The position numbers were made by a program, and so were the translations under genes. A stretch of 64,000 nucleotides of DNA, taken from contig NC_091131.1 of NCBI RefSeq assembly GCF_040183065.1, positions 7,985,001 through 8,049,000 on the forward strand, given 5' to 3'. The notes beneath the pieces are model-generated. The model worked only from the letters and a program-made list of their open reading frames with translations, made no database searches and had not been told where the DNA came from. Of this stretch, positions 10,144 through 20,481 are shown one piece after another. The stretch is from Periplaneta americana. Taxonomy: Eukaryota > Arthropoda > Insecta > Blattodea > Blattidae. Each line of letters begins with the position of its first letter. Position 1 is the stretch's first letter.

Positions 10144-10529
10144 GTATTAATTATTAGTATTATCATTAATTGTATTTTTAATTAATAATTTTATTATTGT
10201 CATTATTGAGTGTAATTAGCTACCACTGCCACCGGGTATATACCCATTGCAGTGTGAATAAATACATACATACATACTACAAAAGGCAAACTAAACAATT
10301 GGTTTGCCTTTACTGTGTTGTCTACACATTTCGATTTCAGTCAGTGAATGCATTCGTTTGTCACTTGCTACATGTGCACGCACCTTTACATTTCGAACTC
10401 CAATCCAAAAAGTTTTACGAAATTGACTTACCTTGTCCTTCCAGCGTGATCTTCATTTAATAACATGCTATTATTTTATAAAAAGTCAAGTTACTTTGGA
10501 CTGCTTGCTCTTAAGGAATAAAACATCAT

Positions 10530-10617
10530 CATCATCATCATCAATGGCACAACAGCCCTTCATGGGCCCTGGCCTTCTTCAGAAGTTTTCGCCATTCCTC
10601 CCTATCCAATGTCAAAC
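10530..10617 (-). mobile_element. LINE 3' end with ATG-repeat tail (family D, copy 1)
   Basis: On the minus strand, REEWRKLLKKARAHEGLLCH precedes a stop and a (GAT)n tail (the + strand shows CATCATCATCATCATC at 10522-10541). It matches the C-terminus and tail of the larger copy at 20480-21054. Confidence 0.65.
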
Positions 10618-10789
10618 TTAAGGAATAAATCATTCCCTCATACTGTTGCAACTGTTTCATAATTTATTCAGTTACATCATGGTGTGTTTGTTACAAATTG
10701 TTTCACTGTTTCTAAAGTAGTAACAACGTCATTAAGGACACAATACTAACAATACCATCTCATCGCACCTCCTCATACTCATCTTCTTT

Positions 10790-11245
10790 CACAATAGCCC
10801 TGCCAAGACTCTGGAATTCGCTACCTGCTAGCATCAGGGACTGTCGAAATAAAATGGAATTCAAACGCAAACTTACTAGGCACTTGGTCAGTAATTGATT
10901 TCTTGTAAATAGTTTCCTTAATCTATCACAAAATATTTCAATATCCAGTAATTTAATCGCTATACAATTTTGTTATTCTAGATTTAATTTGTAATTCAGT
11001 AAATATAAAATATTCTTTGTTTCTCTATGATAAATTATCTAGCTTTAATTAGTCAGGTAATCTTTTCGTACTCTGATTTTATTGTAATTTTAAATTTAAT
11101 ACTAATTGTAATGTTATTTGTAATTGTAATTATAAATTTAATATTAATTGTAATTTTATTGTTCATATTATAGTTGGAATCTCCTGGTAGAGGGGCAGAG
11201 AAGGCCTGACGGCCTTATCTCTACCAGGTTGAATAGATAAATACT
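10790..11245 (+). mobile_element. LINE 3' end with terminal hairpin (family B, copy 2)
   Basis: The frame IALPRLWNSLPASIRDCRNK continues to MEFKRKLTRHLVSN and a stop near 10899. An AT-rich 3' UTR follows. The end is a long hairpin: CCTGGTAGAG pairs with CTCTACCAGG around GAGAAGGCCTGACGGCCTTA (about 11183-11228). It shares this hairpin with 2650-2675. Confidence 0.75.
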
Positions 11246-11379
11246 ACTACTGCTAAAAATACAAGATTGTTGAATTTCCATGAATTTCAAAGCAGACACC
11301 ATCTTAACAATGAACACATCCTGTATTTTCGCGTTCTTACATTTTCACGCAGGCTGCAAAACGGTATTTGTCGAATACA

Positions 11380-12055
11380 GGAGGAAGAGCCATTAATCCT
11401 TCCCATTGAAGGCTTTAAGGAACCAACCTGGACAAATACCCAATGTCCCATCCCTACCTTCCCGTGGTGCAGCTGTTAGTAAGCATAATTTTACGAGCTG
11501 AACTAAAGGGAGGGGCTACTCATCAATTAGCACTGGTCAGCTTGATGAGTTAATGGCCGAATTTGGTATAATTTTCCTCTATCCAATACCTAATTCCCTC
11601 TTTACCCTTTCCTATCCAGTCCTCTGACTGAACTCTTACTTTCTTCGACCCCGACGGCATTAGAGCATTCGAGGCCTAGGGGTTCATTTCACTTTCCTTC
11701 CTCCTCTTTCTACTTTTCTGTTCCTAGTGCTGACCTGCTATGGCACTAAAATCGTCCTCCAGTGGCTTAAGGAGGGAAAGCTGGTGATCAACAAGATCTC
11801 CCAGCTAGGTCCAATGGACCCGTCGACCAACAGCAGGTGTGGCCCTCCAGACATTCTGGGGGTTGTGTGTGAATAAAGTAGCCACCAAAACATTAAAATA
11901 TGGTGTTCACTTAAATCGGCTACAACTTGCCATTTTCAATCTCAAAATCTGTGCGTCAGTGGCTAACCATGACAATATCTTTAAAAAATATTGGAGTGCA
12001 AGAGGTCAAATGACTTTATTGTCAAATGCCTGGCATTAGAAAACAACAACATTGT
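11380..12055 (+). mobile_element. Composite retroelement remnant ending in RNase H-family LINE tail
   Basis: The stretch 11420-11880 is GC-richer than its surroundings and has no open frame. It includes CCTTCCCGTGGTGCA, which recurs inverted at 31966-31985. At 11930-12055 it joins the LINE tail ending WSARGQMTLLSNAWH, TAG and AAC repeats, which is shared with 538-680 and 26170-26310. The first part may be the 5' region of the same element, left by internal deletion; this is not proven. Confidence 0.55.
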
Positions 12056-12288
12056 CATGCAAACCAAATTTTGAGCAAATTTGTTTTTTAATTGTATAAA
12101 TGACTTTTTGTATCTCCTGGGGTTTAAAATAGATCATATAAGTGTAAAAAACGTACAAACTAAGAATGTATAACCAAAATAAATTAACATGGAAAGTATA
12201 GGAATTTTGCAGGGAATTCGGAAAAAAAATGCATAAGTCCGAAACATATAAAAGAAGTTTTACTGTAATAATTACACATGGCACTCAC

Positions 12289-12576
12289 CTGACATGCTAT
12301 TGCAGCTCCGGTATTCCAGCCAATCAGGATGATAGGTCTACCTGGAAAGTCAGTTCTGAGCTCCCCTATCTTGGACCTGGTGGCTGCTATCATCTGGTCG
12401 ACACAGTTCGTCATAGTCATGCGCGTGGTCCCCACCCCACTCTGCATCACCACGGTGATCACCTGGCCAAGTGTGGACAGGTGTGCAAACCACTGCTGAG
12501 CTCGCGTGGTCTGCATGGAGCTGCTGCTGGGGCTGGAAGGCGTGATCACCAGGATAGGATGGCCTGGCAGCTTGCG
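12289..12576 (-). CDS. KANSL3: KANSL3 exon f (start of alpha/beta-hydrolase-like fold)
   Basis: Exon of 288 bp, 96 codons, phase 0 at both ends, with acceptor ATGTAG and donor CAG/GTGAGT. It opens with RKLPGHPILVITPSSPSSSS and carries LGQVITVVMQSGVG and CVDQMIAATRSKIGELRTDF. It ends PIILIGWNTGAAIACQ. The last segment is the nucleophile elbow of the alpha/beta-hydrolase fold. The usual G-x-S-x-G reads G-W-N-T-G at about 12307-12321, so the catalytic Ser is replaced by Asn. That is the state known for KANSL3 and points to a scaffold or binding role and not hydrolysis. Confidence 0.96.
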
Positions 12577-12829
12577 CTACATTCACACAACACAACCCAC
12601 AGTTACCACAGAGGTTCAACACTCACATGAAACTTTCTCCTAACTAAGTAGAATACAGGAATCTAGGCTACCTGTTCCACATTTTCCCTCCTTCCCTCCT
12701 TGCAGAGGCATAATCAGGGAGAATGAGACCAACGTAGGCACTGTCTCCTAACCAGAAAACCAAAATTAAAGAAAAATATAACTGTAATGTACACATTAGC
12801 TTATTCATTACAATGTACAGTAAAATCTC

Positions 12830-13327
12830 ATTATAACGTACATCAGAAAATAATATACTTTATTTTGAAAAGTACGTTATAACGAAAAGAGGAAGTCTTA
12901 TCCAAACAAAGTTGTTTTGATTTTACTTTAGATAATCCAAAGTTATTCCACAACATATCTTACATACTACAACCATGGATAAATATATAATAGGATGCGA
13001 AACTGCGGTCAGCACCATCTGGCGGCGGGGGGCTGAAATAAGATGATCAGCGCCCAACGTCGTAGGTGGTGAGCATTAGAACTACATGTTGGGTACATTA
13101 CCCAGAGTTCTCTATTTATCCATTCGAGATATTGTTCGAGGAGAGAAGATGGCAGACAGAAACTTGCTAATAAGTGAACATAAAGTGATACTACGTGTGT
13201 GTATAAGCAGTGTATATTAAACAGTGACGTTTATGGACATTGTAAAAATAGTGTTGTTGAATGTATTGTAAAGTAATAGTAATATAATAAATTGAACTAT
13301 CTAAGTAGCTCTTGCAGACTTTTCCAT
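12830..13327. other. No gene recognised; short inverted pogo-like scrap
   Basis: At 12829-12890 CAGTAAAATCTCATTATAAC and an inward-facing GTTATAACGAAAAG resemble pogo-type terminal sequence. From 13015 to 13300 there is CpG-bearing sequence with TA-rich ends but no open frame that I can assign. Confidence 0.35.
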
Positions 13328-13592
13328 TTTTTTTTTTCATTTTAGTAGGTTATTTTACGACGCTTTATCAACATCTTAGGCTATTTAGCGTCTGAATGAG
13401 ATGAAGGGGATAATGCCGGTGAAGTGAGTCCAAGGTCCAACACCGAAAGTTACCCAGCATTTGCTCATATTGGGTTGAGGGAAAACCCCAGAAAAAACCT
13501 CAACCAGGTAACTTGCCCCGACCGGGAATCGAACCCGGGCCACCTGGTTTCGCGGCCAGACGCGCTGTTACTCCACAGATGTGGACTGAGAC
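13328..13592 (-). mobile_element. tRNA-derived SINE (copy 2, fuller)
   Basis: Reading on the minus strand, a tRNA-like head carries a B box (GGGTTCGATTCCC, 13526-13540). The body is shared with 7830-7962, and a poly-A tail follows (poly-T at 13328-13337 on the + strand). The reading frame over this stretch (CPDRESNPGHL) is only translated SINE. It lies in the KANSL3 intron between exons e and f. Confidence 0.82.
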
Positions 13593-14399
13593 TTTTCCAT
13601 TGCGCTGTACAATAAATACCCAAAGAATACAATCCCAATTATCTAATCTTTTGCTATATTTTCTGTCTGTCTGGTTATATTTTAATTGGGTAGTGTAAAA
13701 TAGATCGTCTCTTTTATCTTCCTCTTTGCTCTGATAAGAATTTTCAGTAGAAGATGCTGTGAGGAATAAAAATTGTAAATGTTTTATTTTAAATTGGGTT
13801 AGTTTTCAATATCGATGAGGGCGGGAGGCAATACTTTCTGCAGTTTAACATTTTCGTCAACAGATGCGCTGCTAAATGCATGGAGTAATTAGTTACTCTT
13901 TTCGCTACTTGGTGCGCTGCTAGATGTAATAACGCCCCTTCCCCCAACAGGTGGCAGCAAGATCAATTTCTACAACAGCACCTCTAGTATGTGTTACGGG
14001 AAACTCAGTAAGTTTCTCATCCTATTATATATTCATCCATACTACAACTGGGTTTATAATTCATGTAAGATTGAACAAGTTAAGAAATCCTCTACACCTA
14101 TACAAAAGTATAAGTAATATAGAGGGTGAATCTTAAGTAATGTCATTAATTTCTGGGGGTTAATCTTTGAGATGTTTCAAACAAAAAAGTTTACTGGTAA
14201 TACAATTTTGCATGTTTTTGCTTCCTATTCGAAATAAAAATTGTTTTATATAAATATCTCATAGTGTGTTTCGAGAAAGCCATTGATTCAATTCCCAATA
14301 TGCTCATGAATTTAAAACAACAGTGTATTATGACAAATTATTGAAAGAATATACAGAAATTTGTTCCAAACATGGTAAAATTCCTTTGCAGATTGGTGA

Positions 14400-14576
14400 T
14401 AGTGAAATGGTACTTGGCGAGATGAGGCCATAGATTATCTGACATTCGCCTTACAGTTGGGGAAAACCTCTGAAAAAATCTAACCAGGTAATCAGCCCAA
14501 GTAGGAATCGAACCCGTGCCCAAGTGCAACTTACGATCGGCAGACAAGCACCTTAGCCAACTGAGCTAAGTTAACT
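14400..14576 (-). mobile_element. tRNA-derived SINE (copy 3)
   Basis: Minus-strand A-box-like TTAGCTCAGTTGG and B box GGTTCGATTCC lie at about 14565-14500, followed by a GGTTAGATTTTTTCAGAGG body. The head reaches within 50 bp of the donor of KANSL3 exon e. It is a different subfamily from 13328-13592, although the GGGGAAAACCTC block is similar. Confidence 0.75.
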
Positions 14577-14625
14577 TTATGACCAGTTCACACATCACTA
14601 GACAAAGGTATGCAGGACTACCAAC

Positions 14626-14778
14626 CGGCTTGTGCTGGCTCAGGCTGCCCGCTGCAGGATCCCACGGCCTCTTCAGCAGGTTGCTAAGGTTGTCAGTACT
14701 GGCTGGACCAGTTTTGCTGGCAAGAGTGGACACCGCTATCATTTTCTCTACCAGTGCAGGAACTTTGGCTTTCAGAGA
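14626..14778 (-). CDS. KANSL3: KANSL3 exon e
   Basis: Exon of 153 bp, 51 codons, phase 0 at both ends. The acceptor is CCTTTGTTACAG. The donor is taken at CCG/GTTGGT because this joins HKP to RKLPGHP in exon f, which matches the family's NKPSKLPGSP. The peptide starts [14 protein letters not shown] and includes [19 protein letters not shown]; the [12 protein letters not shown] motif is characteristic of KANSL3. The donor is not a consensus GTRAGT, so usage should be treated as inferred. A tRNA-derived SINE ends about 50 bp beyond the donor. Confidence 0.93.
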
Positions 14779-15221
14779 CTGTAACAAAGGACAGCAAGGT
14801 ATTTGAAGAAGTCATAATAACTACAACAAGCAAAATGTTCCGAGTTTTGACACGGCTGACTTATGCTAAACTTCTCCAAGTGGCTGGTTTCTAACGAAGT
14901 CACAGGCTGTTTTAAGTAGTCTCTGTTTAAATAATATTTCCAATTCATACATCCTCTATAAGTGCACCAGAAGGTCCCACTATATACACAATGAGGAGAC
15001 AAACCATAACAAGGCAGCAAATATAGACGATGAACACGTGTGTGTCAGAGGGAAAGAAGAGATTCACCAAGGAGGGAGGAAAAGATACCTGGTTCTCGTC
15101 AACAAATACCAGTCTTTTGTTGTTGATGGGAAGAAATAAGGGACAAAAAAATCTATAATTTGAGAGGTTGGTGTGTAACTAGTGGGAATGATAAAGAACA
15201 ACAACACATCAGAAAATTGTA

Positions 15222-15297
15222 GTGGCACCAAATTTTATACAATAATTAAAAAGTTACTTTATATATTTTTAATTATTTTATAAAATTTGGTGCCACT
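15222..15297. repeat. Short perfect-stem inverted repeat (hairpin)
   Basis: Arms of about 32 bp, from GTGGCACCAAATTTTATA to ATAAAATTTGGTGCCAC, around a short AT loop (about 15252-15265). It has the shape of a minimal foldback element or small hairpin RNA precursor. It is AT-rich and no expression evidence is available. Confidence 0.75.
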
Positions 15298-15299
15298 TT

Positions 15300-16217
15300 G
15301 GTACTTTTTAACTTCGTTCTAGAATATGCCATTAGGAAAGTTTAGGATAACAGAGAGGGTTCGGAATTAAATGTGTTACATCAGCTTCTTATCTATGCGG
15401 ATGACGTGAATATGTTAGGAGAAAATCTACAAACTATTACAGAAAACACAGGAATTTTACTGGAAGCAAGTAAAGAGATAGGTTTGGAAGTAAATCCCGA
15501 AAAAACAAAGTATATGATTATGTCTCGTGACCAGAATATTGTACGAAATGAAAATATAAATATTGGAAATTTATCTTTTGAAGAGGTGGAGAAGTTCAAA
15601 TGTCTTGAAGCAACAGTAACAAATATAAATGACACTCGGGAGGAAATTAAACGCAGAATAAATATGGGAAATGCCTGTTATTATTCGGTTGAGAAGCTTT
15701 TGTCATCTAGTCTGCTGTCAAAAATTCTGAAAGTTATAATTTATAAAACAGTTATATTACCGGTTGTTCTTTATGGTTGTGAAACTTGGACTCTCACTTT
15801 GAGAGAGGAACAGAGATTAAGGGTGTTTGAGAATAAGGTTCTTAGGAAAATATTTGGGGCTAAGAGGGATGAAGTTACAGGAGAATGAAGAAAGTTACAC
15901 AACACAGAACTGCACGCATTGTATTCTTCACCCGACATAATTAGGAACATTAAATCCAGATGTTTGAGATGGGCAGGGCATGTAACACGTACGGGCGAAT
16001 TCAGAAATGCATATAGAGCATTAGTTGAGAGGCCGGAGGGAAAAAGACCTTTGGGAAGGCCGAGACGTAGATGGGAAGATAATATTAAAATGGATTTGAG
16101 GGAGGTGGGATATGATGGTAGAGACTGGATTAATCTTGCTCAGGATAGGGACCAATGGCGGGCTTACGTGAGGGCAGTGATGAACCTCCGGGTTCCTTAA
16201 AAGCCAGTAAGTAAGTA
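15300..16217 (+). mobile_element. RTE-like LINE fragment (family E)
   Basis: A 5'-truncated LINE starting within the RT domain (LEYAIRK near 15318) and ending in a short GTAA-type tail (GTAAGTAAG at 16207-16216). Short tandem tails of this type are typical of RTE-related LINEs. It occupies most of the intron between KANSL3 exons d and e, antisense to the gene, and ends about 120 bp from the exon d donor. Confidence 0.85.
15373..16200 (+). pseudogene. RTE-like reverse transcriptase, broken
   Basis: The first frame (to 15888) has LLIYADDVNMLGENL with the catalytic YADD box, then VNPEKTKYMIMSRDQN and VVLYGCETWTLTLREE. After a stop near 15886 a second frame (15919-16200) gives LYSSPDIIRNIKSRCLRWAG, GRPRRRWEDNIKMDLREVG and the end AVMNLRVP. 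The LRWAGHV and GRPRRRWEDN blocks are the common C-terminus of this LINE type. A stop and frameshift make it non-functional. Confidence 0.87.
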
Positions 16218-16338
16218 TTAAAAGTTCATTAATACAATGTGGTTTGTATTTTATACCATTTTCAAAACCATTAAGTGTTTCTCTTCATCTGAGTACAAAA
16301 AAAAAACCTTCAGACAAAGCTACAAGACCCAGACTCAC

Positions 16339-16600
16339 CTGCAGCACGTCGAGGTAGGCAGCGAGGTACTGGCGACTGAGGTTCTCGATGAGCGTGGCGT
16401 GCAACCACTGGGTGAGCCGCACGTCCCAGCTCACGCTCGCCAGCATCTGCCGCACCCTGCGCACTGTCTTGTCCACCGTGATGCGCCGCAGTACAGGCTC
16501 GTTCCAGTTGCCGGCCTGGGCCAGCCTTGCTAGCCGGTCAGCTTGCAGTAAGCGTACCATCTTGTTGAACAAGCGATTCTGCACTGGGGTCCAATTCACC
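16339..16600 (-). CDS. KANSL3: KANSL3 exon d
   Basis: Exon of 262 bp: one base completing an Arg codon plus 87 codons. The acceptor is TTGTTTTCAG and the donor CAG/GTGAGT. This is the best conserved helical N-terminal domain of KANSL3, with NRLFNKMVRLLQADRLARLA, NEPVLRRITVDKTVRRVRQ and MLASVSWDVRLTQWLH, ending LAAYLDVLQ. It is locally GC-rich (many CpG and GC-ending codons) compared with the AT-rich surroundings. A LINE fragment in opposite orientation begins no more than 17 bp upstream of the acceptor, so the branch point of this intron probably lies in transposon sequence. Confidence 0.97.
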
Positions 16601-16617
16601 CTGAAAACAACAGTCCA

Positions 16618-17135
16618 GTCATGGAGGGCACTTCACTTTATTATGAGAATCTTGAGAAAGGCTAGCCCCAAATGGAGGGAAATAGCATATCCTAACGTTA
16701 GTGCGACCGTTAATGGAATACGGAACTACATGTTGGGATCCCTATAGAATATATCAGATAAATTCCTTAGAAAGAATCCAGTATAGGGCAGCTAAATTTG
16801 TTAAAGGTAAAAGAGAAGATGGAAACGATACGATAAAAGAACTTAAATGGGAAACTTTGGAAAACAGACGTAGGAAAACTGGAATAACATTATTGTATAG
16901 AGCACATCTAGGTCAGAAAGCATGGGTAGACATAACGGCTCGGTTAGAAAAGCCAACGTACTACGGTAGGAACGATCACGATTTTAAAATCAAATGTAGG
17001 AAACAGAAAACGGATGTAGGTAAATTCTCATTTTTAAATAGAACTATAAATGATTGGAATGACCTACCTGCAGCGGTCTTTGAGGGCTGTCCTTCCTTAA
17101 GGAGATTCAAGAATAACTTAAAAAGTTGTGTATAA
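16618..17135 (+). pseudogene. LINE ORF2 C-terminal remnant
   Basis: The first frame begins SWRALHFIMRILRKASPKWR, homologous to AWRALHFVMRVLRKG in the 8.7 kb copy. It shifts near 16695 into RPLMEYGTTCWDPYRI, then CRKQKTDVGKFSFLNRTIND and NDLPAAVFEGCPSLRRF, ending at a stop at 17135. The RT catalytic box is lost to truncation and one frameshift is present. Confidence 0.85.
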
Positions 17136-17178
17136 ACTGTAAATTAAAATTAAGGTGACATTTAACATTTAATTTTTT

Positions 17179-19755
17179 AAGGTGACATGTATTTATTTAG
17201 CCTGACGAGTTTACTTCCTTGGTTTGAATTGTAAAATATTTAAAAATAGCGTGTAAGAGGGCCTTAGACTAGAAATGTTTACATTAAATAATAATAATGA
17301 TTTATTTAACCTGGCAGAGTTCTGTAGTTCTGTTTATAAGTATGCATAAGGATGCAATTATTTGACTTATTTGAGCTGTTGTATCAGTGAGGCGAGGTGA
17401 GTCAGTGAAGTTATGGTTTTACAGTGCAGTGAATAGTTCCCCAGTGATAATTTATAGCGTCAATGGAATGTGTTCTATAGTGTCAGTGAAATGTGTTACA
17501 GAGTGTCAGTGAAATGTGTCCTAAAGTGTCAGTGAAATGCGTCATAGTGCCACTACAGGGAATGAGATGAGAGTAAAGTGAAAGACTATTGAAACTTATG
17601 TAGGGCCTAAACATAATTATGTAGGTTGTATTGTAAAATTAGGTATTTTATTTATGTTTTATTATTATTGTGTTAAATTGTATTGTGTATTCTTATTGTA
17701 TTGTGTATAAAATTTTTTTAAGGTGACATGTATTTATCTAGGCTGACGAGTTTACTTCCTTGGTTTGAATTGTAAATTATTTAAAACTAGCGTGTAAGAG
17801 GGCCTTAGACTAGAAATGTTTAGTTTAAATGTAGTTCTGTTTATAAGTATGCATAAGGATGCAATTATTTGACTTATTTGAGCTGTTGTATCAGTGAGGC
17901 GAGGTGAGTCAGTGAAGTTATGGTTTTACAGTGCAGTGAATAGTTCCCCAGTGATAATTTATAGCGTCAATGGAATGTGTTCTATAGTGTCAGTGAAATG
18001 TGTTACAGAGTGTCAGTGAAATGTGTCCTAAAGTGTCAGTGAAATGCGTCATAGTGCCACTACAGGGAATGAGATGAGAGTAAAGTGAAAGACTATTGAA
18101 ACTTATGTAGGGCCTAAACATAATTATGTAGGTTGTATTGTAAAATTAGGTATTTTATTTATGTTTTATTATTATTGTGTTAAATTGTATTGTGTATTCT
18201 TATTGTATTGTGTATAAAATTTTTTTAAGGTGACATGTATTTATCTAGGCTGACGAGTTTACTTCCTTGGTTTGAATTGTAAATTATTTAAAACTAGCGT
18301 GTAAGAGGGCCTTAGACTAGAAATGTTTAGTTTAAATGTAGTTCTGTTTATAAGTATGCATAAGGATGCAATTATTTGACTTATTTGAACTGTTGTATCA
18401 GTGAAGTGAGGTGAGTCAGTGAAGTTATGGTTTTTACAGTGCAGTGAACAGTTCCGATCAGTGATAATTTATAGCATCAATGAAATGTGTTCTATAGTGT
18501 CAGTGAAATGTGTTGTAGAGTGTCAGTGAAATGTGTGCTAAAGTGTCAGTGAAATGCGTCATAGTGCCACTACAGGGAATGAGATGAGAGTAAAGTGAAA
18601 GACTATTGAAACTTATGTAGGGCCTAAACATAATTATGTAGGTTGTATTGTAAAATTAGGTATTTTATTTATGTTTTATTATTATTGTGTTAAATTGTAT
18701 TGTGTATTCTTATTGTATTGTGTATAAAATTTTTTTAAGGTGACATGTATTTATCTAGGCTGACGAGTTTACTTCCTTGGTTTGAATTGTAAATTATTTA
18801 AAACTAGCGTGTAAGAGGGCCTTAGACTAGGAATGTTTAGTTTAAATGTAGTTCTGTTTATAAGTATGCATAAGGATGCAATTATTTGACTTATTTGAAC
18901 TGTTGTATCAGTGAAGTGAGGTGAGTCAGTGAAGTTATGGTTTTTACAGTGCAGTGAACAGTTCCGATCAGTGATAATTTATAGCATCAATGAAATGTGT
19001 TCTATAGTGTCAGTGAAATGTGTTGTAGAGTGTCAGTGAAATGTGTGCTAAAGTGTCAGTGAAATGCGTCATAGTGCCACTACAGGGAATGAGATGAGAG
19101 TAAAGTGAAAGACTATTGAAACTTATGTAGGGCCTAAACATAATTATGTAGGTTGTATTGTAAAATTAGGTATTTTATTTATGTTTTATTATTATTGTGT
19201 TAAATTGTATTGTGTATTCTTATTGTATTGTGTATAAAATTTTTTTAAGGTGACATGTATTTATCTAGGCTGACGAGTTTACTTCCTTGGTTTGAATTGT
19301 AAATTATTTAAAACTAGCGTGTAAGAGGGCCTTAGACTAGAAATGTTTAGTTTAAATGTAGTTCTGTTTATAAGTATGCATAAGGATGCAATTATTTGAC
19401 TTATTTGAACTGTTGTATCAGTGAAGTGAGGTGAGTCAGTGAAGTTATGGTTTTTACAGTGCAGTGAACAGTTCCGATCAGTGATAATTTATAGCATCAA
19501 TGAAATGTGTTCTATAGTGTCAGTGAAATGTGTTGTAGAGTGTCAGTGAAATGTGTGCTAAAGTGTCAGTGAAATGCGTCATAGTGCCACTACAGGGAAT
19601 GAGGTGAGAGTAAAGTGAAAGACTATTGAAACTTATGTAGGGCCTATACATATGTAGGTTGTATTGTAAAATTAGGTATTTTATGTTTTATTATTATTGT
19701 GTTAAATTGTTATTGTGTTAAATTGTATTGTGTATATAATTGTATTGTGTATTGT
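17179..19755 (+). repeat. Tandem array, about five units of ~510 bp
   Basis: Units start at AAGGTGACATGTATTTAT near 17179, 17720, 18227, 18737 and 19247. Spacings are 541, 507, 510 and 510 bp, with a truncated last unit. The first unit has an extra AT-rich stretch near 17285. Each unit contains several GTGTCAGTGAAATGTGT sub-repeats. Units 3-5 share changes (GAACTGTTGTATCAGTGAAG, GTTCCGATCAG) that are absent from units 1-2, showing stepwise amplification within the array. There is no open frame. Confidence 0.95.
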
Positions 19756-19863
19756 AAATTTTGTTGTGTATTGTTTATGATTTTATTGTGTATTGTTTAT
19801 ATTGTGTATACCACTGCCACTGGGTGCTTGCCCACTTGCAGTGTAAATACATACATACATACA

Positions 19864-20480
19864 ACTTTTCACTAATACGTTTACTGAGAGATCCAGTTCT
19901 CCTCTTGTAACAGTTACTGATTAATAAATTTCTGGATTTTCCTTCTTACTGATCCATTAATTCCAGCCATTCCATTATGAATTATGTAATGACACAATAA
20001 AACAATTTAATTTCAAAAGATTTCTCATTTGTGCTGTCCATATATTTGTGGTATTCACCTCCTACTGTATACAATTTCATTTGAATGCTTGGTTTCCAAG
20101 TGTTGTAAAGGGCCGCTCCAAAATGAAACATAAGCAGCCACTCACACGTAGTGGCATCGAATTGAACCAAAGCAATTTCCGTTACAGTTTAAAATGGATT
20201 TCATAATAGCTTTGGCACGATTATATGAAGGGGCGGAAAAAGAAGAAATAAATATTCAAAACAAAGAAAGGAAATACTAGATTTATGAAATTTTTTAAAC
20301 TACATTTACATATGGAGAATTTTCCACTTTATTTCACTATCTACTGAGAGATGAAACAAAATTCAGTTCTTTTGCACTTTTTCAGATTTTAATTTTTATC
20401 TGATGTTTTCGTTAATTTGTTTATTTTGCTCCAAGGATTATCACGGACATAATTATTACAGTAGTACTTTTGTATTTTGT
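19864..20480. other. No gene recognised
   Basis: KANSL3 intron sequence between exons c and d. An open frame at 19982-20170 on the minus strand has no recognised feature. Confidence 0.45.
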
Positions 20481-20481
20481 C

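Larger units (their letters stand above)
8705..10285 (+). mobile_element. LINE, family A copy 1 (5'-truncated, 3' UTR with hairpin)
   Basis: A LINE with the ORF2 C-terminal two thirds, followed by a 3' UTR rich in TCAGTGAA repeats (9720-9960), a TTA-rich stretch, and a 3' hairpin in CCACTGCCACCGGGTATATA at about 10224-10256. The tail is ATACATACATAC. The same 3' architecture occurs at 19809-19862 and 28550-28595. It lies in the KANSL3 intron, antisense to the gene. Confidence 0.9.
16612..19863 (+). mobile_element. LINE, family A copy 2, with amplified 3' UTR
   Basis: A 5'-truncated LINE of the same clade as 8705-10285. About 520 bp of coding sequence are followed by 2.7 kb of 3' UTR. The UTR contains about five tandem units of roughly 510 bp and ends in the conserved hairpin CCACTGCCACTGGGTGCTTG with an ATACATACATAC tail (19809-19862). 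It begins no more than 17 bp upstream (in gene sense) of the acceptor of KANSL3 exon d. Confidence 0.87.

Noticed and set aside
12229..12630. Plus-strand open frame of 133 codons
   Set aside because: It is antisense to KANSL3 exon f, which has the family match and splice sites.
13424..13698. Plus-strand open frames with CPDRESNPGHL
   Set aside because: These are translations of the tRNA-derived SINE B-box region, not protein genes.
17179..19755. Centromere-type satellite or CRISPR-like array
   Set aside because: Units of ~510 bp follow a LINE stop codon and end in that LINE's 3' hairpin and tail; there are no short repeats with unique spacers.
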